A model generated the notes under the pieces. The model had not been told where the DNA came from. It worked only from the letters and a program-made list of their open reading frames with translations, and made no database searches. 64,000 bases of DNA, taken from positions 61,723 to 125,722 of the forward strand of contig NZ_JAAGKO020000022.1 of the NCBI RefSeq assembly GCF_027947535.2, given 5' to 3'. A program made the position numbers and the translations under genes. Below are positions 16,096-26,701 of the stretch, piece by piece. The stretch's first letter is position 1. Every line of letters begins with the position of its first letter. The DNA comes from Streptantibioticus silvisoli. GTDB lineage: Bacteria; Actinomycetota; Actinomycetes; Streptomycetales; Streptomycetaceae.

Positions 16096-16430
16096 ACGCA
16101 TGACACCGACCTCTCCGCACGCCTGGCGTCCGGTCCGGCCACGCATACCGTCGGATCGCCGGACCGCGCGGCGCCCGCGCGTCAGCCCGGACATGCCAAC
16201 GCTTCGGTACGGACAGCGCCCGGCGTCAACGCGAGCGGCGCCCAGGCGTCAACACCGGGCACGCCCGCACCACGCCCATCCGTGAGTCCACGCGGTCACC
16301 CCGACCGCCTCACGCCACGCCACGCGCACGCGCCACGCCGACCGCCTCACGCCCCGGGTCACGCCGACCGCCACACGCCGCGCCCCGCCTCACGCCGACC
16401 GCGTCGCCCGCGTCGCCCGCATCGCCACCC

Positions 16431-17006
16431 CTACAGCGTCACCCCGAAGTCCCGGGCGATGCCGGCCAGGCCGGACGCGTACCCCTGGCCTATGGCGCGG
16501 AACTTCCACTCCGGGCCGCTGCGGTACAGCTCGCCGAAGACCATCGCGGTCTCCGTCGAGGCGTCCTCCGTGAGGTCGTAGCGGGCCAGCTCGTTGCCGT
16601 CGGCCTGGTTGACGACCCGGATGAACGCGTTGCGGACCTGGCCGAAGCTCTGGCCGCGTCCCTCGGCCTCGTAGATCGAGACGGGGAAGACGACACGGTC
16701 GACGGCGGAGTCCACCCCGGCGAGGTCGACGCGGATCGTCTCGTCGTCGCCCTCGCCCTCACCGGTGAGGTTGTCACCGGTGTGCTGGACGGAGCCGTCG
16801 GGGCTCTTGAGGTTGTTGAAGAAGACGAAGTGGCCGTTGGACAGCACCTTGCCGGTGCCGTCCAGCAGCAGCGCACTCGCGTCCAGGTCGAAGTCCGACC
16901 CCGTGGTGGTGCGCACGTCCCAGCCGAGGCCGACGTTGACGGCGGTCAGGCCGGGAGCTTCCTTGGTCAGCGAGACGTTTCCGCCCTTGGTGAGGCTGAC
17001 GCCCAT
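16431..17006 (-). CDS. terD: TerD-family stress/tellurite-resistance protein, 191 aa
   Basis: This is a complete TerD domain, beginning [20 protein letters not shown] and continuing [27 protein letters not shown]. It contains the Asp-rich calcium-binding segments of the family ([20 protein letters not shown]). The end reads [22 protein letters not shown]. TerD proteins are cytosolic calcium-binding proteins linked to tellurite, redox and differentiation stress. Streptomyces carry many copies, so this lone copy cannot be assigned a specific role. ATG at 17006 has AGGTG upstream. There is no ter operon here, and the gene stands alone between low-complexity spacers. Confidence 0.93.
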   Translation of the reverse strand: MGVSLTKGGNVSLTKEAPGLTAVNVGLGWDVRTTTGSDFDLDASALLLDGTGKVLSNGHFVFFNNLKSPDGSVQHTGDNLTGEGEGDDETIRVDLAGVDSAVDRVVFPVSIYEAEGRGQSFGQVRNAFIRVVNQADGNELARYDLTEDASTETAMVFGELYRSGPEWKFRAIGQGYASGLAGIARDFGVTL

Positions 17007-17116
17007 CGGAACACCTGCGCAATCCGGCGCGGGCCACGCCGCTTGACGTTTTCTGGCCGCCCACCAATGGAACGGCCACCGGCGCCGCGGTGTTCCCGTT
17101 CGCCACAAACCGGACA

Positions 17117-17161
17117 CCCGGGCGCCGGCGCCCGGGGAACACTCCGGCGCCGGCGCCCGGG
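17117..17161. repeat. GC palindrome and 16-bp direct repeat upstream of terD
   Basis: Positions 17117-17136 form a perfect 20-base palindrome centred on GCCGGC. Its right 16 bases recur exactly at 17146-17161. The rest of the 17007-17296 spacer is made of GGGAAC/CGGAAC words repeated about ten times. The palindrome is about 110 bases ahead of the terD start and could be an operator or only a cruciform-prone repeat. Confidence 0.6.
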
Positions 17162-17296
17162 AGAACGAGGGCCCACCGGAACGAACGAGGACCACTGGAA
17201 CGAACCGGGAACGGGAAACCGGGAATCGGGAACCGGTCCGCCGGAACAACGCCGCAGGAACCACGGCGCGGAACAACGACGCCGGAACAACAAAGA

Positions 17297-17326
17297 GCCC
17301 CGCTCCGGACGAATCCGGAGCGGGGC
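17297..17326 (-). terminator. Rho-independent terminator of tRNA-Leu
   Basis: A 13-bp perfect stem (17297-17309 with 17314-17326) with a 4-base loop lies directly after the tRNA on the minus strand. It is followed in that direction by CTCTTTGTTGTT, a T-rich tail. Confidence 0.85.
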
Positions 17327-17328
17327 CT

Positions 17329-17415
17329 TGGTGCGCGAGGGGGGAGTTGAACCCCCACGCCCTTTCGGGCACTGGAACCTGAATCCAGCGCGTCTGCCTA
17401 TTCCGCCACCCGCGC
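17329..17415 (-). tRNA. tRNA-Leu, anticodon CAG
   Basis: Read on the minus strand, GCGCGGG pairs with CTCGCGC to form the acceptor stem, including one G-U pair. The D-arm begins TGGCGGAAT, and the anticodon loop TTCAGGT gives CAG, for CUG codons. The long variable arm (TGCCCGAAAGGGCGT) is diagnostic of class II tRNA-Leu. The T-arm is GGGGTTCAACTCCCC-like. The CCA end is encoded at 17329-17331. Confidence 0.95.
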
Positions 17416-17899
17416 ATGGGTGTTGTCGTAGATTCTCTCATACTCCCCGGTCAGGTTTTCACCTTTCCGGATCTTGCGGGAGCGCCTTCCGACATGCAGA
17501 ACACTAGCACGCGGGACGGGGTGGAATCACCTTCGATCCGGGGCCCCGGGACGGGCCGCGGGAGCCGGCGGGACACTGCGGACAGCGGTGGGCGAAACCC
17601 CCCGGGACCCCCGGGGAAGGGGAACGCCCGGCCGTTGCGGGACACTGACAGGACGCGGATCTACCATCCCTGTGAAGAGCCCGGCACAACGGCACGACAA
17701 GCGGACGGAGGACTTCCGGAAGTGACCCGTCACCGGGGTTCCGGATGTGAGGGTCGACACTGTTGTAGTCGACGGCCGAGGGGAACCACGTGAATTTCCG
17801 GCGCGTGGATACGATCAGTAAGCAGTACGAGCATCGCCACGACGGCCGGACCGGCCGCACGCCGGGCCGAACCGCTGAGACCGAAGAGGGAGGTGCACC
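17416..17899. other. Leader region between tRNA-Leu and fhaA, no gene seen
   Basis: These 484 bases hold the start of the fhaA-pknB gene run. Visible elements are a 12-base palindrome at 17712-17723, GTGAC-CC-GTCAC at 17722-17733, and two GTCGAC copies at 17753-17758 and 17768-17773. A -10-like TACGAT lies at 17810-17815. None has a convincing -35 partner, so the promoter is not fixed. Confidence 0.4.
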
Positions 17900-18733
17900 G
17901 TGGGAGTACTGAAGCGCTTCGAGCACAAGCTCGAAGGTCTCGTCAACGGCACCTTCGCCAAGGTCTTCAAGTCCGAGGTCCAGCCGGTCGAGATCGCGGG
18001 CGCGCTCCAGCGCGAGTGCGACAACAACGCGACCATCTGGAACCGGGACCGCACCGTCGTCCCCAACGACTTCGTCGTCGAGCTGAGCACCCCGGACTAC
18101 GACCGGCTCAGCCCGTACTCCAGCCAGCTCGGCGAATCGCTGTCGACCATGGTCCGCGACTACGGCAAGCAGCAGCGCTACAGCTTCATGGGCCCGATCC
18201 AGGTGCACCTGGACCAGGCCGACGACCTCGACACCGGCCTGTACCGGGTCCGCAGCCGCACGCTGGCCGGAAGTGAGTCCCAGCCGCACCAGGCCGGCGT
18301 CCCGGCCCCGCAGGGCGGCTCACGGCCCGACAGCGGCCGCGGCGGCGGCTACGGGTACCCCCCGCAGCCCTCCGCGCCGCCGCCGATGCCCGCCGGTCCG
18401 CCCGGCTACGCGCCGGTGACCCGGCTGCCCGGCACCGGCGACGCGTCCGGCGGCGCCCGGCGCTGGATCGAGATCAACGGCAGCCGCCACCAGATCTCGC
18501 ACGGCTCGCTGGTGCTGGGCCGCAGCACCGAGGCCGACGTGCGGATCGACGACCCGGGGGTCTCCCGCAAGCACTGCGAGATCAGGGTCGGTACGCCGTC
18601 GATAGTGCAGGATCTGGGGTCGACCAACGGCATCGTGGTGGACGGGCAGCACACCCAGCGCGCTACGCTCCGCGACGGCTCACGCATCGTCGTGGGCAGT
18701 ACCACCATCGTGTATCGGCAAGCCGAAGGGTGA
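17900..18733 (+). CDS. fhaA: FHA-domain protein FhaA (DUF3662 + FHA), 277 aa
   Basis: The N-terminal DUF3662 domain starts MGVLKRFEHKLEGLVNGTFAKVFKSEVQPVEIAGALQRECD and runs to about residue 120. A Gly/Pro/Tyr-rich linker follows (125-180). The C-terminal FHA domain (about 188-277) has the phosphothreonine-binding landmarks LGRS, SRKHCEIR and LGSTNGIVVDG. FhaA homologues bind phosphorylated partners of PknB-type kinases and are linked to peptidoglycan synthesis and MviN/MurJ control in mycobacteria. GTG at 17900 has GGGAGG upstream. It is the first gene of the fhaA-fhaB-pstP-rodA-pbpA-pknB run. Confidence 0.93.
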   Translation: MGVLKRFEHKLEGLVNGTFAKVFKSEVQPVEIAGALQRECDNNATIWNRDRTVVPNDFVVELSTPDYDRLSPYSSQLGESLSTMVRDYGKQQRYSFMGPIQVHLDQADDLDTGLYRVRSRTLAGSESQPHQAGVPAPQGGSRPDSGRGGGYGYPPQPSAPPPMPAGPPGYAPVTRLPGTGDASGGARRWIEINGSRHQISHGSLVLGRSTEADVRIDDPGVSRKHCEIRVGTPSIVQDLGSTNGIVVDGQHTQRATLRDGSRIVVGSTTIVYRQAEG

Positions 18734-18743
18734 AGCGGGGGCA

Positions 18744-19247
18744 ATGTCAGAGCTGACCCTGACGGTCATGCGGCTGGGTTTTCTGGCCGTGCTGTGGCTG
18801 TTCGTCATCGTCGCGGTGCAGGTCATCCGTAGTGATCTGTTCGGAACCAAGGTGACCCAGCGCGCCGGACGGCGCGCGGAGGCGCCGGCCCGTGCCGCGC
18901 CGCAGCAGCAGCGCCAGCAGGCCGCACCGGCCCAGCCGCGCCAGCGCCGCGGCGGGCCGACCAAACTCGTCGTCTCCCAGGGGTCGCTGACCGGCACCAC
19001 GGTGGCCCTCCAGGGCCAGACGATCACCCTGGGCCGGGCGCACGACTCGACCATCGTGCTGGACGACGACTTCGCGTCCAGCCGCCATGCCAGGATCTAC
19101 CCGGACCGCGACGGCCAGTGGATCGTCGAGGACCTCGGGTCCACCAACGGCACCTACCTGGAACGGGCGCGGCTCACCACGCCGACGCCCATCCCGCTCG
19201 GTGCCCCGATCCGCATCGGCAAGACCGTCATCGAGCTGCGGAAGTAG
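18744..19247 (+). CDS. fhaB: FHA-domain membrane protein FhaB/FipA, 167 aa
   Basis: A single N-terminal membrane helix (LTVMRLGFLAVLWLFVIVAVQVI, residues 5-27) is followed by a Gln/Ala/Arg-rich linker (40-72). An FHA domain spans about 75-167, with LGRAHDSTIVLDDDFASSRHARI and LGSTNGTYLERARL. The FHA domain faces the cytoplasm. In mycobacteria the homologue FipA is a PknB-phosphorylated partner that helps keep FtsZ and FtsQ at the septum under stress. ATG at 18744 starts 10 bases after the fhaA stop, so the genes are in one operon. Confidence 0.92.
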   Translation: MSELTLTVMRLGFLAVLWLFVIVAVQVIRSDLFGTKVTQRAGRRAEAPARAAPQQQRQQAAPAQPRQRRGGPTKLVVSQGSLTGTTVALQGQTITLGRAHDSTIVLDDDFASSRHARIYPDRDGQWIVEDLGSTNGTYLERARLTTPTPIPLGAPIRIGKTVIELRK

Positions 19248-19334
19248 TCGCACAATGAGCCAGCGGAGCGAAGAGGCGCGACCGAGAAGGTGGGCACCGT
19301 GCGGATGTCCCCCGGGCCGGACGGTGAGGTGCGC

Positions 19335-20879
19335 ATGAGTCTGTCCCTGCGCTTCGCCGCCGGATCCCACAAGGGCATGATCCGGGAGGGCAACGAGGAC
19401 TCCGGCTACGCCGGCCCCCGGCTGCTCGCCATCGCCGACGGGATGGGCGGCCAGGCGGCCGGTGAGGTGGCCAGTTCCGAGGTCATCTCCACCCTGGTCG
19501 TGCTGGACGACGACGTCCCCGGCTCCGACATCCTCACCTCGCTCGGCGACGCCGTGCAGCGGGCCAACGACCAGCTGCGCGACATGGTCGAGGAGGACCC
19601 GCAGCTGGAGGGCATGGGCACCACGCTCACCGCCCTGCTGTGGACCGGGCAGCGGCTGGGTCTGGTGCACATCGGCGACAGCCGCGGCTACCTGCTGCGC
19701 GACGGCGCGCTCAGCCAGATCACCCAGGACCACACCTGGGTGCAGCGGCTGGTCGACGAGGGCCGGATCACCGAGGAGGAGGCCGGCACCCACCCGCAGC
19801 GCTCGCTGCTGATGCGGGCGCTGGACGGCCGCGGCCAGGTCGAACCCGACCTGTCGATCCGCGAGGTGCGGGCCGGCGACCGGTACATGATCTGCTCCGA
19901 CGGCCTGTCCGGCGTGGTCAGCGACCAGACGCTGGAGGAGACCCTCGCCGGCTACCAGGGCCCCTACGAGACCGTGCAGGAGCTGATCCAGCTCGCGCTG
20001 CGCGGCGGCGGCCCCGACAACATCACCTGCATCGTCGCCGACGTCTTCGACACCGAGGACGGCGGCGGCGCGGCCGGCATGCACAACGAGCACCCCGTGG
20101 TGGTCGGCGCGGTCGCCGAGCACCCGCACGCCATGGCCGACCAGCGCCACCTGCAGACCCCGGCCGGCCGGGCCGCCGAACTCGGCCGTCCCCAGCAGCC
20201 CGCGCCGCAGCCCCCGGAGGGCGCGTTCGGGCCGCCGGACAGCGGTCATCAGCCGGCCGGCGCGACACCGCTGGGCAGTTTCGGGCCGCCCGGTGAGGGC
20301 GGCCACGCCAAACCGCGCCCCCGCCGCCGCTGGCTGCGCCGCACCGGCGCGAGCGTCGTCGTGCTCGCGGTGGTCGGCGGCGGGCTGTACGCGGGCTACC
20401 GCTGGACCCAGACGCAGTTCTACGTGGGCGCCAACGGTGACCACGTCGCCGTCTACCAGGGCATCAGCCAGAGCCTGCTGGGCCTGAGCCTGTCGCAGGT
20501 CCACCAGGACCACCCGGAGATCGAACTCAAGTACCTGCCGACGTACCAGCGCGACGAGGTGAAGAACACCATCGCGGTGACCAGCCTGAGCCAGGCGACC
20601 AGCAAGACCGTCGAGCTGGGCAACCAGGCCTCGGTCTGCAAGATCGTCGCCAGTGCCAAGAGCAAACCCGGCACCAGCGGTGCGTCCGGCGCCGCCGCGG
20701 GCACCCCCGGCGGCAAGGCGAGCGCCAAGCCGTCCGGCAAGCCCAGCACGTCGCCGTCCAACACCCCGCACACCGACGCGGCGAGTTCCGCGAAGCCCAA
20801 GTCCACCCCGTCGCCCGGCCCCACACTCTCCGCCGACCAGCAGAAGCTGGCGCAGCAGTGCGGCAGCGGCCAGCAATAG
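19335..20879 (+). CDS. pstP: PP2C-type Ser/Thr protein phosphatase PstP, 514 aa
   Basis: This metal-dependent phosphatase counteracts PknB and other Ser/Thr kinases. The PP2C core (1-240) has GMIREGNEDS, IADGMGGQAAGE, EGMGTTLTALL, HIGDSRGYLLRDG and GGPDNITCIVAD, with the Asp residues that hold two metal ions. A cytoplasmic linker (240-325) is followed by one membrane helix (TGASVVVLAVVGGGLYAGYRWT, about 337-358) and an external domain ending in a Ser/Thr/Pro/Lys-rich tail. ATG at 19335 gives the standard N-terminus SLSLRFAAGSHKG and has GAGG upstream. An in-frame GTG at 19290 would add 15 residues. The domain layout matches mycobacterial PstP. Confidence 0.93.
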   Translation: MSLSLRFAAGSHKGMIREGNEDSGYAGPRLLAIADGMGGQAAGEVASSEVISTLVVLDDDVPGSDILTSLGDAVQRANDQLRDMVEEDPQLEGMGTTLTALLWTGQRLGLVHIGDSRGYLLRDGALSQITQDHTWVQRLVDEGRITEEEAGTHPQRSLLMRALDGRGQVEPDLSIREVRAGDRYMICSDGLSGVVSDQTLEETLAGYQGPYETVQELIQLALRGGGPDNITCIVADVFDTEDGGGAAGMHNEHPVVVGAVAEHPHAMADQRHLQTPAGRAAELGRPQQPAPQPPEGAFGPPDSGHQPAGATPLGSFGPPGEGGHAKPRPRRRWLRRTGASVVVLAVVGGGLYAGYRWTQTQFYVGANGDHVAVYQGISQSLLGLSLSQVHQDHPEIELKYLPTYQRDEVKNTIAVTSLSQATSKTVELGNQASVCKIVASAKSKPGTSGASGAAAGTPGGKASAKPSGKPSTSPSNTPHTDAASSAKPKSTPSPGPTLSADQQKLAQQCGSGQQ

Positions 20880-20897
20880 CAGGAGGGGCGGCTTGCC

Positions 20898-22298
20898 GTG
20901 AGCAGCGCCAGCAACACCACCACCATCTCGCCCGTCGGAGCGCCCAACCGGCGTAACACCGAACTCGCCCTGCTGCTGTTCGCCGTGGCGATCCCGCTGC
21001 TGGCGTACGCCAACGTCGGGCTCGCCAAGCACGGCTCGGTGCCGGCCGGCATGCTCGGCTACGGCCTGGGCATGGGCGGCTTCGCCCTCGTCGCGCACCT
21101 CGTGGTGCGCAAGTTCGCCCCGTACGCCGACCCGCTGATGCTGCCGATCGCCACGCTGCTCAACGGCCTGGGCCTGGTGCTGATCTACCGGCTGGACCAG
21201 GAGCCGTCGGTCACCACCCCGGCGCTGGGCGGCCCGCGGGCGCCCGGGCAGCTGCTGTGGTCGGGGCTGGCGGTCCTGCTGTTCATCGCGGTGATCGTGT
21301 TCCTGAAGGACCACCGCATCCTGAACCGGTACACCTACATCTCCGGTGCCGCCGCGCTGCTGCTGCTGATCGCCCCGATGTTCTTCCCGGCGGTCAACGG
21401 CTCGCGGCTGTGGATCGTGATCCCGGGCGTCGGCTCCATCCAGCCCGGTGAGTTCGCCAAGATCGTGCTGGCGGTCTTCTTCTCCGGTTACCTGATGGTC
21501 AAGCGGGACGCGCTGGCGCTGGCCAGCCGCCGCTTCATGGGCATGTACCTGCCGCGCGGCCGTGACCTGGGCCCGATCCTGGTGATCTGGGCGGTCAGCA
21601 TGGGCATCCTGATCGTCGAGACCGACCTGGGTTCCACGCTGCTGTACTTCGGCCTGTTCGTCGTCATGCTCTACGTGGCGACCGAGCGCACCAGCTGGAT
21701 CGTCTTCGGCCTGCTGCTGGCCGGCGGCGGCGCCACGGTGGTCGGCATGACCTCCTCGCACGTGAAGGTCCGCATCAACGAGTGGCTCGACCCGATGCAG
21801 GGCGTGGCCCAGGGCCTGGCGTCCGAGGCGGCGCAGGTGCGCTGGTCGTTCGGGTCCGGCGGGGTGCTCGGCACCGGCCTGGGCCAGGGCTACTCCCGGC
21901 TGATCGGCGGCATCGGCGTCAAGAGCGACTACATCCTGGCGACCGTCGGCGAGGAGCTGGGCCTGGCCGGGGTGATGGCCGTCCTGCTGCTGTACGGCCT
22001 GCTGGTCGAACGCGGCATGCGCACCGCGCTGGCCGCCCGCGACCCGTTCGGCAAGCTGCTGGCGGTCGGCCTGTCCAGCGCGATGGCCATCCAGGTCTTC
22101 GTGGTGGCCGGCGGCGTCACCGGGCTGATCCCGCTGACCGGTATGACCATGCCGTTCCTCGCCCAGGGCGGCTCGTCGGTGGTGGCCAACTGGGCGCTGG
22201 TGGCCATCCTGCTGCGCATCAGCGACACCGCCCGCCGACCGGCCCCCGCGCCCGCTCCCTCGCCCGACTCCGAGCCGACCCAGGTGGTCCGCCTGTGA
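20898..22298 (+). CDS. rodA: FtsW/RodA/SpoVE-family peptidoglycan glycosyltransferase (RodA-type), 466 aa
   Basis: This SEDS-family membrane enzyme polymerises lipid II into glycan strands together with a class B PBP. About ten hydrophobic helices are seen. Family landmarks are NGSRLWIVIPGVGSIQPGEFAKI, IVETDLGSTLLYFGLFVVMLY, a conserved large loop WLDPMQ, and the C-terminal TGLIPLTGMTMPFLAQGGSSVVANWALVAILLRIS. GTG at 20898 has AGGAGGGG upstream, 19 bases after pstP. The stop lies in a GTGA overlap with pbpA, its expected PBP partner. Confidence 0.93.
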   Translation: MSSASNTTTISPVGAPNRRNTELALLLFAVAIPLLAYANVGLAKHGSVPAGMLGYGLGMGGFALVAHLVVRKFAPYADPLMLPIATLLNGLGLVLIYRLDQEPSVTTPALGGPRAPGQLLWSGLAVLLFIAVIVFLKDHRILNRYTYISGAAALLLLIAPMFFPAVNGSRLWIVIPGVGSIQPGEFAKIVLAVFFSGYLMVKRDALALASRRFMGMYLPRGRDLGPILVIWAVSMGILIVETDLGSTLLYFGLFVVMLYVATERTSWIVFGLLLAGGGATVVGMTSSHVKVRINEWLDPMQGVAQGLASEAAQVRWSFGSGGVLGTGLGQGYSRLIGGIGVKSDYILATVGEELGLAGVMAVLLLYGLLVERGMRTALAARDPFGKLLAVGLSSAMAIQVFVVAGGVTGLIPLTGMTMPFLAQGGSSVVANWALVAILLRISDTARRPAPAPAPSPDSEPTQVVRL

Positions 22299-23749
22299 AC
22301 AAGCCACTGCGCCGCGTCGCCATATTCTGCGGCCTGCTGATCTTCTCCCTGCTCATCCGGGACAACTGGCTGCAGTTCGTCGACGGCGACTCGCTCAAGA
22401 ACGACCCGCACAACCGCCGGGTGCTCATCAACGAGTACGCCAAGCCGCGCGGCGACATCATCGTGGGCGGCAAGGCCGTCACGGGCCACAAGACCACCGG
22501 CGACAGCGACTTCCAGTACGAGCGCACCTACACCGACGGCGCCGAGTGGGCGCCGGTGACCGGCTTCGCCTCGCAGGTGTACGGCACCACGCTGCTGGAG
22601 GGCGTCGAGGACAAGATCCTCACCGGTGACGACGACCGGCTGTTCTTCAACCGCACGATCGACATGCTCACCGGCAAGCAGCAGCAGGGCGGCGACGTCG
22701 TCACCACGCTGAACTCCAAGGCGCAGGACGCCGCCTTCAAGGGCCTGGGGGACAAGAAGGGCGCGGTCGCGGCGATCAACCCGCAGACCGGCGCGATCCT
22801 GGCGCTGGCCAGCACCCCGAGCTACGACCCGTCGACCATCGCGGACGGCTCGGCCAAGGACAGCAAGGCGTGGAGCGCGCTCCAGGCCGACAAGAACCAG
22901 CCGATGCTGAACCGGGCGCTGCGGCAGACCTACCCGCCGGGCTCCACGTTCAAGATCGTCACCGCGGCGGCCGCGCTGGACAACGGGCTGTACAGCAGCA
23001 TCGACGAGCCCACCGACTCGCCGCTGCCGTACACCCTGCCGGGCACCACGACGACGCTGAACAACGAGGGCCCGCTGCCCTGTCACAACGCCACGCTGAA
23101 GGTCGCGCTGGAGGTGTCCTGCAACACCGTCTTCGGCCACATGGGCGCGCAGCTCGGCCAGGCGAAGATGCTGGCGCAGGCGGACAAGTTCGGCTTCAAC
23201 AAGTCGCTGGACATCCCGGTGCGCACGGTGGCCAGCAACTTCTCCAACGGCATGAACTCCTCGCAGGTCGCGCTCTCCTCGATCGGCCAGTTCAACACCG
23301 CCGCCACTCCGCTCCAGATGGCGATGGTGGCCGGCGCGGTGGCCAACAACGGCAAGCTCATGACGCCGTACATGGTCGACCAGCTGCGCGCTCCGAACCT
23401 GAACGTGGTCCAGGAGAACTCCCCCAAGGAGCTGGACCAGGCGATGACTCCGCAGACCGCCCAGAAGATCCAGGGCATGATGGAGGCGGTGGTCAGCGGC
23501 GGTACCGGAACCATGGCGCAGATCCCCGGCGTCACCGTGGGTGGCAAGACGGGTACCGCGCAGCACGGTGAGAACAACAGCGGGTTGCCGTACGCGTGGT
23601 TCATCAGCTACGCCAAGACCGCCCAGGGCTCCCCGGTGGCGGTGGCGGTCGTGGTCGAGGACGGCAACGCCAACCGCGAGGAGATCTCCGGCGGCGGGCT
23701 GGCGGCGCCGATCGCGAAGTCCGTGATGGAAGCCGTACTGAACAAGTGA
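22295..23749 (+). CDS. pbpA: Class B penicillin-binding protein PbpA, 484 aa
   Basis: This is a peptidoglycan DD-transpeptidase working with the adjacent SEDS protein. One N-terminal membrane anchor (VAIFCGLLIFSLLIRDNWLQF) is followed by a dimerisation domain and the penicillin-binding domain. The three active-site motifs are present: STFK with the catalytic Ser217, SCN at 275-277 and KTGTA at 418-422. The length of 484 residues agrees with actinobacterial PbpA, which is short and has no PASTA repeats. GTG at 22295 overlaps the rodA stop by four bases. A 242-base gap follows before pknB. Confidence 0.95.
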   Translation: MNKPLRRVAIFCGLLIFSLLIRDNWLQFVDGDSLKNDPHNRRVLINEYAKPRGDIIVGGKAVTGHKTTGDSDFQYERTYTDGAEWAPVTGFASQVYGTTLLEGVEDKILTGDDDRLFFNRTIDMLTGKQQQGGDVVTTLNSKAQDAAFKGLGDKKGAVAAINPQTGAILALASTPSYDPSTIADGSAKDSKAWSALQADKNQPMLNRALRQTYPPGSTFKIVTAAAALDNGLYSSIDEPTDSPLPYTLPGTTTTLNNEGPLPCHNATLKVALEVSCNTVFGHMGAQLGQAKMLAQADKFGFNKSLDIPVRTVASNFSNGMNSSQVALSSIGQFNTAATPLQMAMVAGAVANNGKLMTPYMVDQLRAPNLNVVQENSPKELDQAMTPQTAQKIQGMMEAVVSGGTGTMAQIPGVTVGGKTGTAQHGENNSGLPYAWFISYAKTAQGSPVAVAVVVEDGNANREEISGGGLAAPIAKSVMEAVLNK

Positions 23750-23991
23750 CGCGACTCACCCTTACGGGGGATGGGATCGCGCCGTGAGTGAAACCGGTCA
23801 CGTACAGATTTCGTAAACCGCCCGTTTTCGCACGTCACGGTACCGGTCTCGTATCGGCTCGGCCGCACGGCACGGTTGGTGGGTGCGGGGCCGGTACGGT
23901 ATGCCCGAGCAGGATTAGTGCTTGTTGCGTCAGGTCGGGACAGCTCGATGGCCTGGCGGGTATCTCCAGAAGAGGGAGAGGCTGGACCACT

Positions 23992-26004
<2,013 letters not shown>

Positions 26005-26023
26005 CCCCCGCCGGCTGACAGCC

Positions 26024-26057
26024 GAGGGGCGCGAACGGTTCTCCGTTCGCGCCCCTC
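26024..26057 (+). terminator. Intrinsic terminator of the pknB transcript
   Basis: A perfect 15-bp stem (26024-26038 with 26043-26057) with loop TTCT starts 20 bases after the pknB stop. It is followed by GCTTAT. Confidence 0.88.
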
Positions 26058-26133
26058 GCTTATGTGAAGACCCGTCACATTCGTCCGTGGTTCGTCCTCT
26101 TGACATCCGGTCCGATGAACGTGGGTTAAAACG

Positions 26134-26163
26134 TTGACCGTTGGCCCTCGACTGTCCTATGTT
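26134..26163 (+). promoter_or_regulatory. Candidate sigma-70-type promoter of the DUF805 gene
   Basis: TTGACC (26134-26139) and TATGTT (26158-26163) are separated by 18 bases, 73 bases before the DUF805 start. This is among the clearest vegetative-type promoters in the window. Confidence 0.65.
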
Positions 26164-26236
26164 GTGCGCCTTGTCAGACCATATGCATGTCAAACATCCG
26201 GGGGGGAATCCGGATGTCAGGGGGAGGAAAACCACC

Positions 26237-26617
26237 ATGAGCTGGTACACGGCTGCCATGAAGAACTACTTCGGCTTCAGCGGGCGCGCCCGCCGGTCGG
26301 AGTACTGGTTCTTCGCGCTCTTCTACGCGATCATCTACGTCCTGGCCACCGTCATCGGCCTGCTGATCCACTTCCCGGCGCTGCTGGTCATCGTCGCCCT
26401 GGTGCACCTCATCCCGGGGCTGGCCGTCTCCGCACGGCGGCTGCACGACACCGACAAGTCCGCCGGCTGGATCTTCATCGCCCTGATCCCGCTGATCGGC
26501 GCGATCGTGCTGCTGGTCTTCACCTGCACGGCCGGCACCCCCGGTCCGAACCGCTTCGGCCCGGACCCGAAGAACCCGGTCCCGCCCATGCAGGGCGGCG
26601 GCTACCAGTACGTCTGA
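26237..26617 (+). CDS. DUF805 small membrane protein, 126 aa
   Basis: The N-terminus MSWYTAAMKNYFGFSGRARRSEYWFFALFY is the DUF805 signature (YhaH/YhaI-like), with a positively charged interface segment before the first helix. Membrane helices follow at about 24-45, 47-68 and 80-103, with the conserved ARRLHDTDKSAGW between the second and third. The tail GPNRFGPDPKNP is also typical. The function of DUF805 proteins is not known. ATG at 26237 has GGGGAGGA upstream. The gene has its own promoter, sits between pknB and the sortases, and is closed by a bidirectional terminator. Confidence 0.9.
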   Translation: MSWYTAAMKNYFGFSGRARRSEYWFFALFYAIIYVLATVIGLLIHFPALLVIVALVHLIPGLAVSARRLHDTDKSAGWIFIALIPLIGAIVLLVFTCTAGTPGPNRFGPDPKNPVPPMQGGGYQYV

Positions 26618-26636
26618 TCGAACACCTCTGATCGGC

Positions 26637-26674
26637 GAAGGGCCGCGGACGGGAATCCCCGTCCGCGGCCCTTC
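26637..26674. terminator. Bidirectional terminator between DUF805 and the sortase gene
   Basis: A perfect 17-bp stem (26637-26653 with 26658-26674), loop AATC, lies in the 84-base convergent gap. It can serve the rightward DUF805 and leftward sortase transcripts. Confidence 0.85.
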
Positions 26675-26701
26675 CGGCTGTCCGGCCCGGCGTGCGGGGC
26701 C

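Noticed and set aside
15985..16130. 37-bp repeats as a CRISPR array
   Set aside because: There are no unique spacers: the copies follow each other directly and decay gradually, and no cas gene is nearby.
18747..22307. Very long open frame (1186 codons) on the minus strand opposite fhaB-pstP-rodA
   Set aside because: It is the antisense of three clear genes with family motifs. In DNA this GC-rich, antisense frames stay open by chance. Its translation is Gln/His/Arg/Gly-rich with no domain.
26005..26236. Riboswitch or structured leader before the DUF805 gene
   Set aside because: The only strong structure is the pknB terminator. The leader after the promoter is 70 bases and shows no known riboswitch core.
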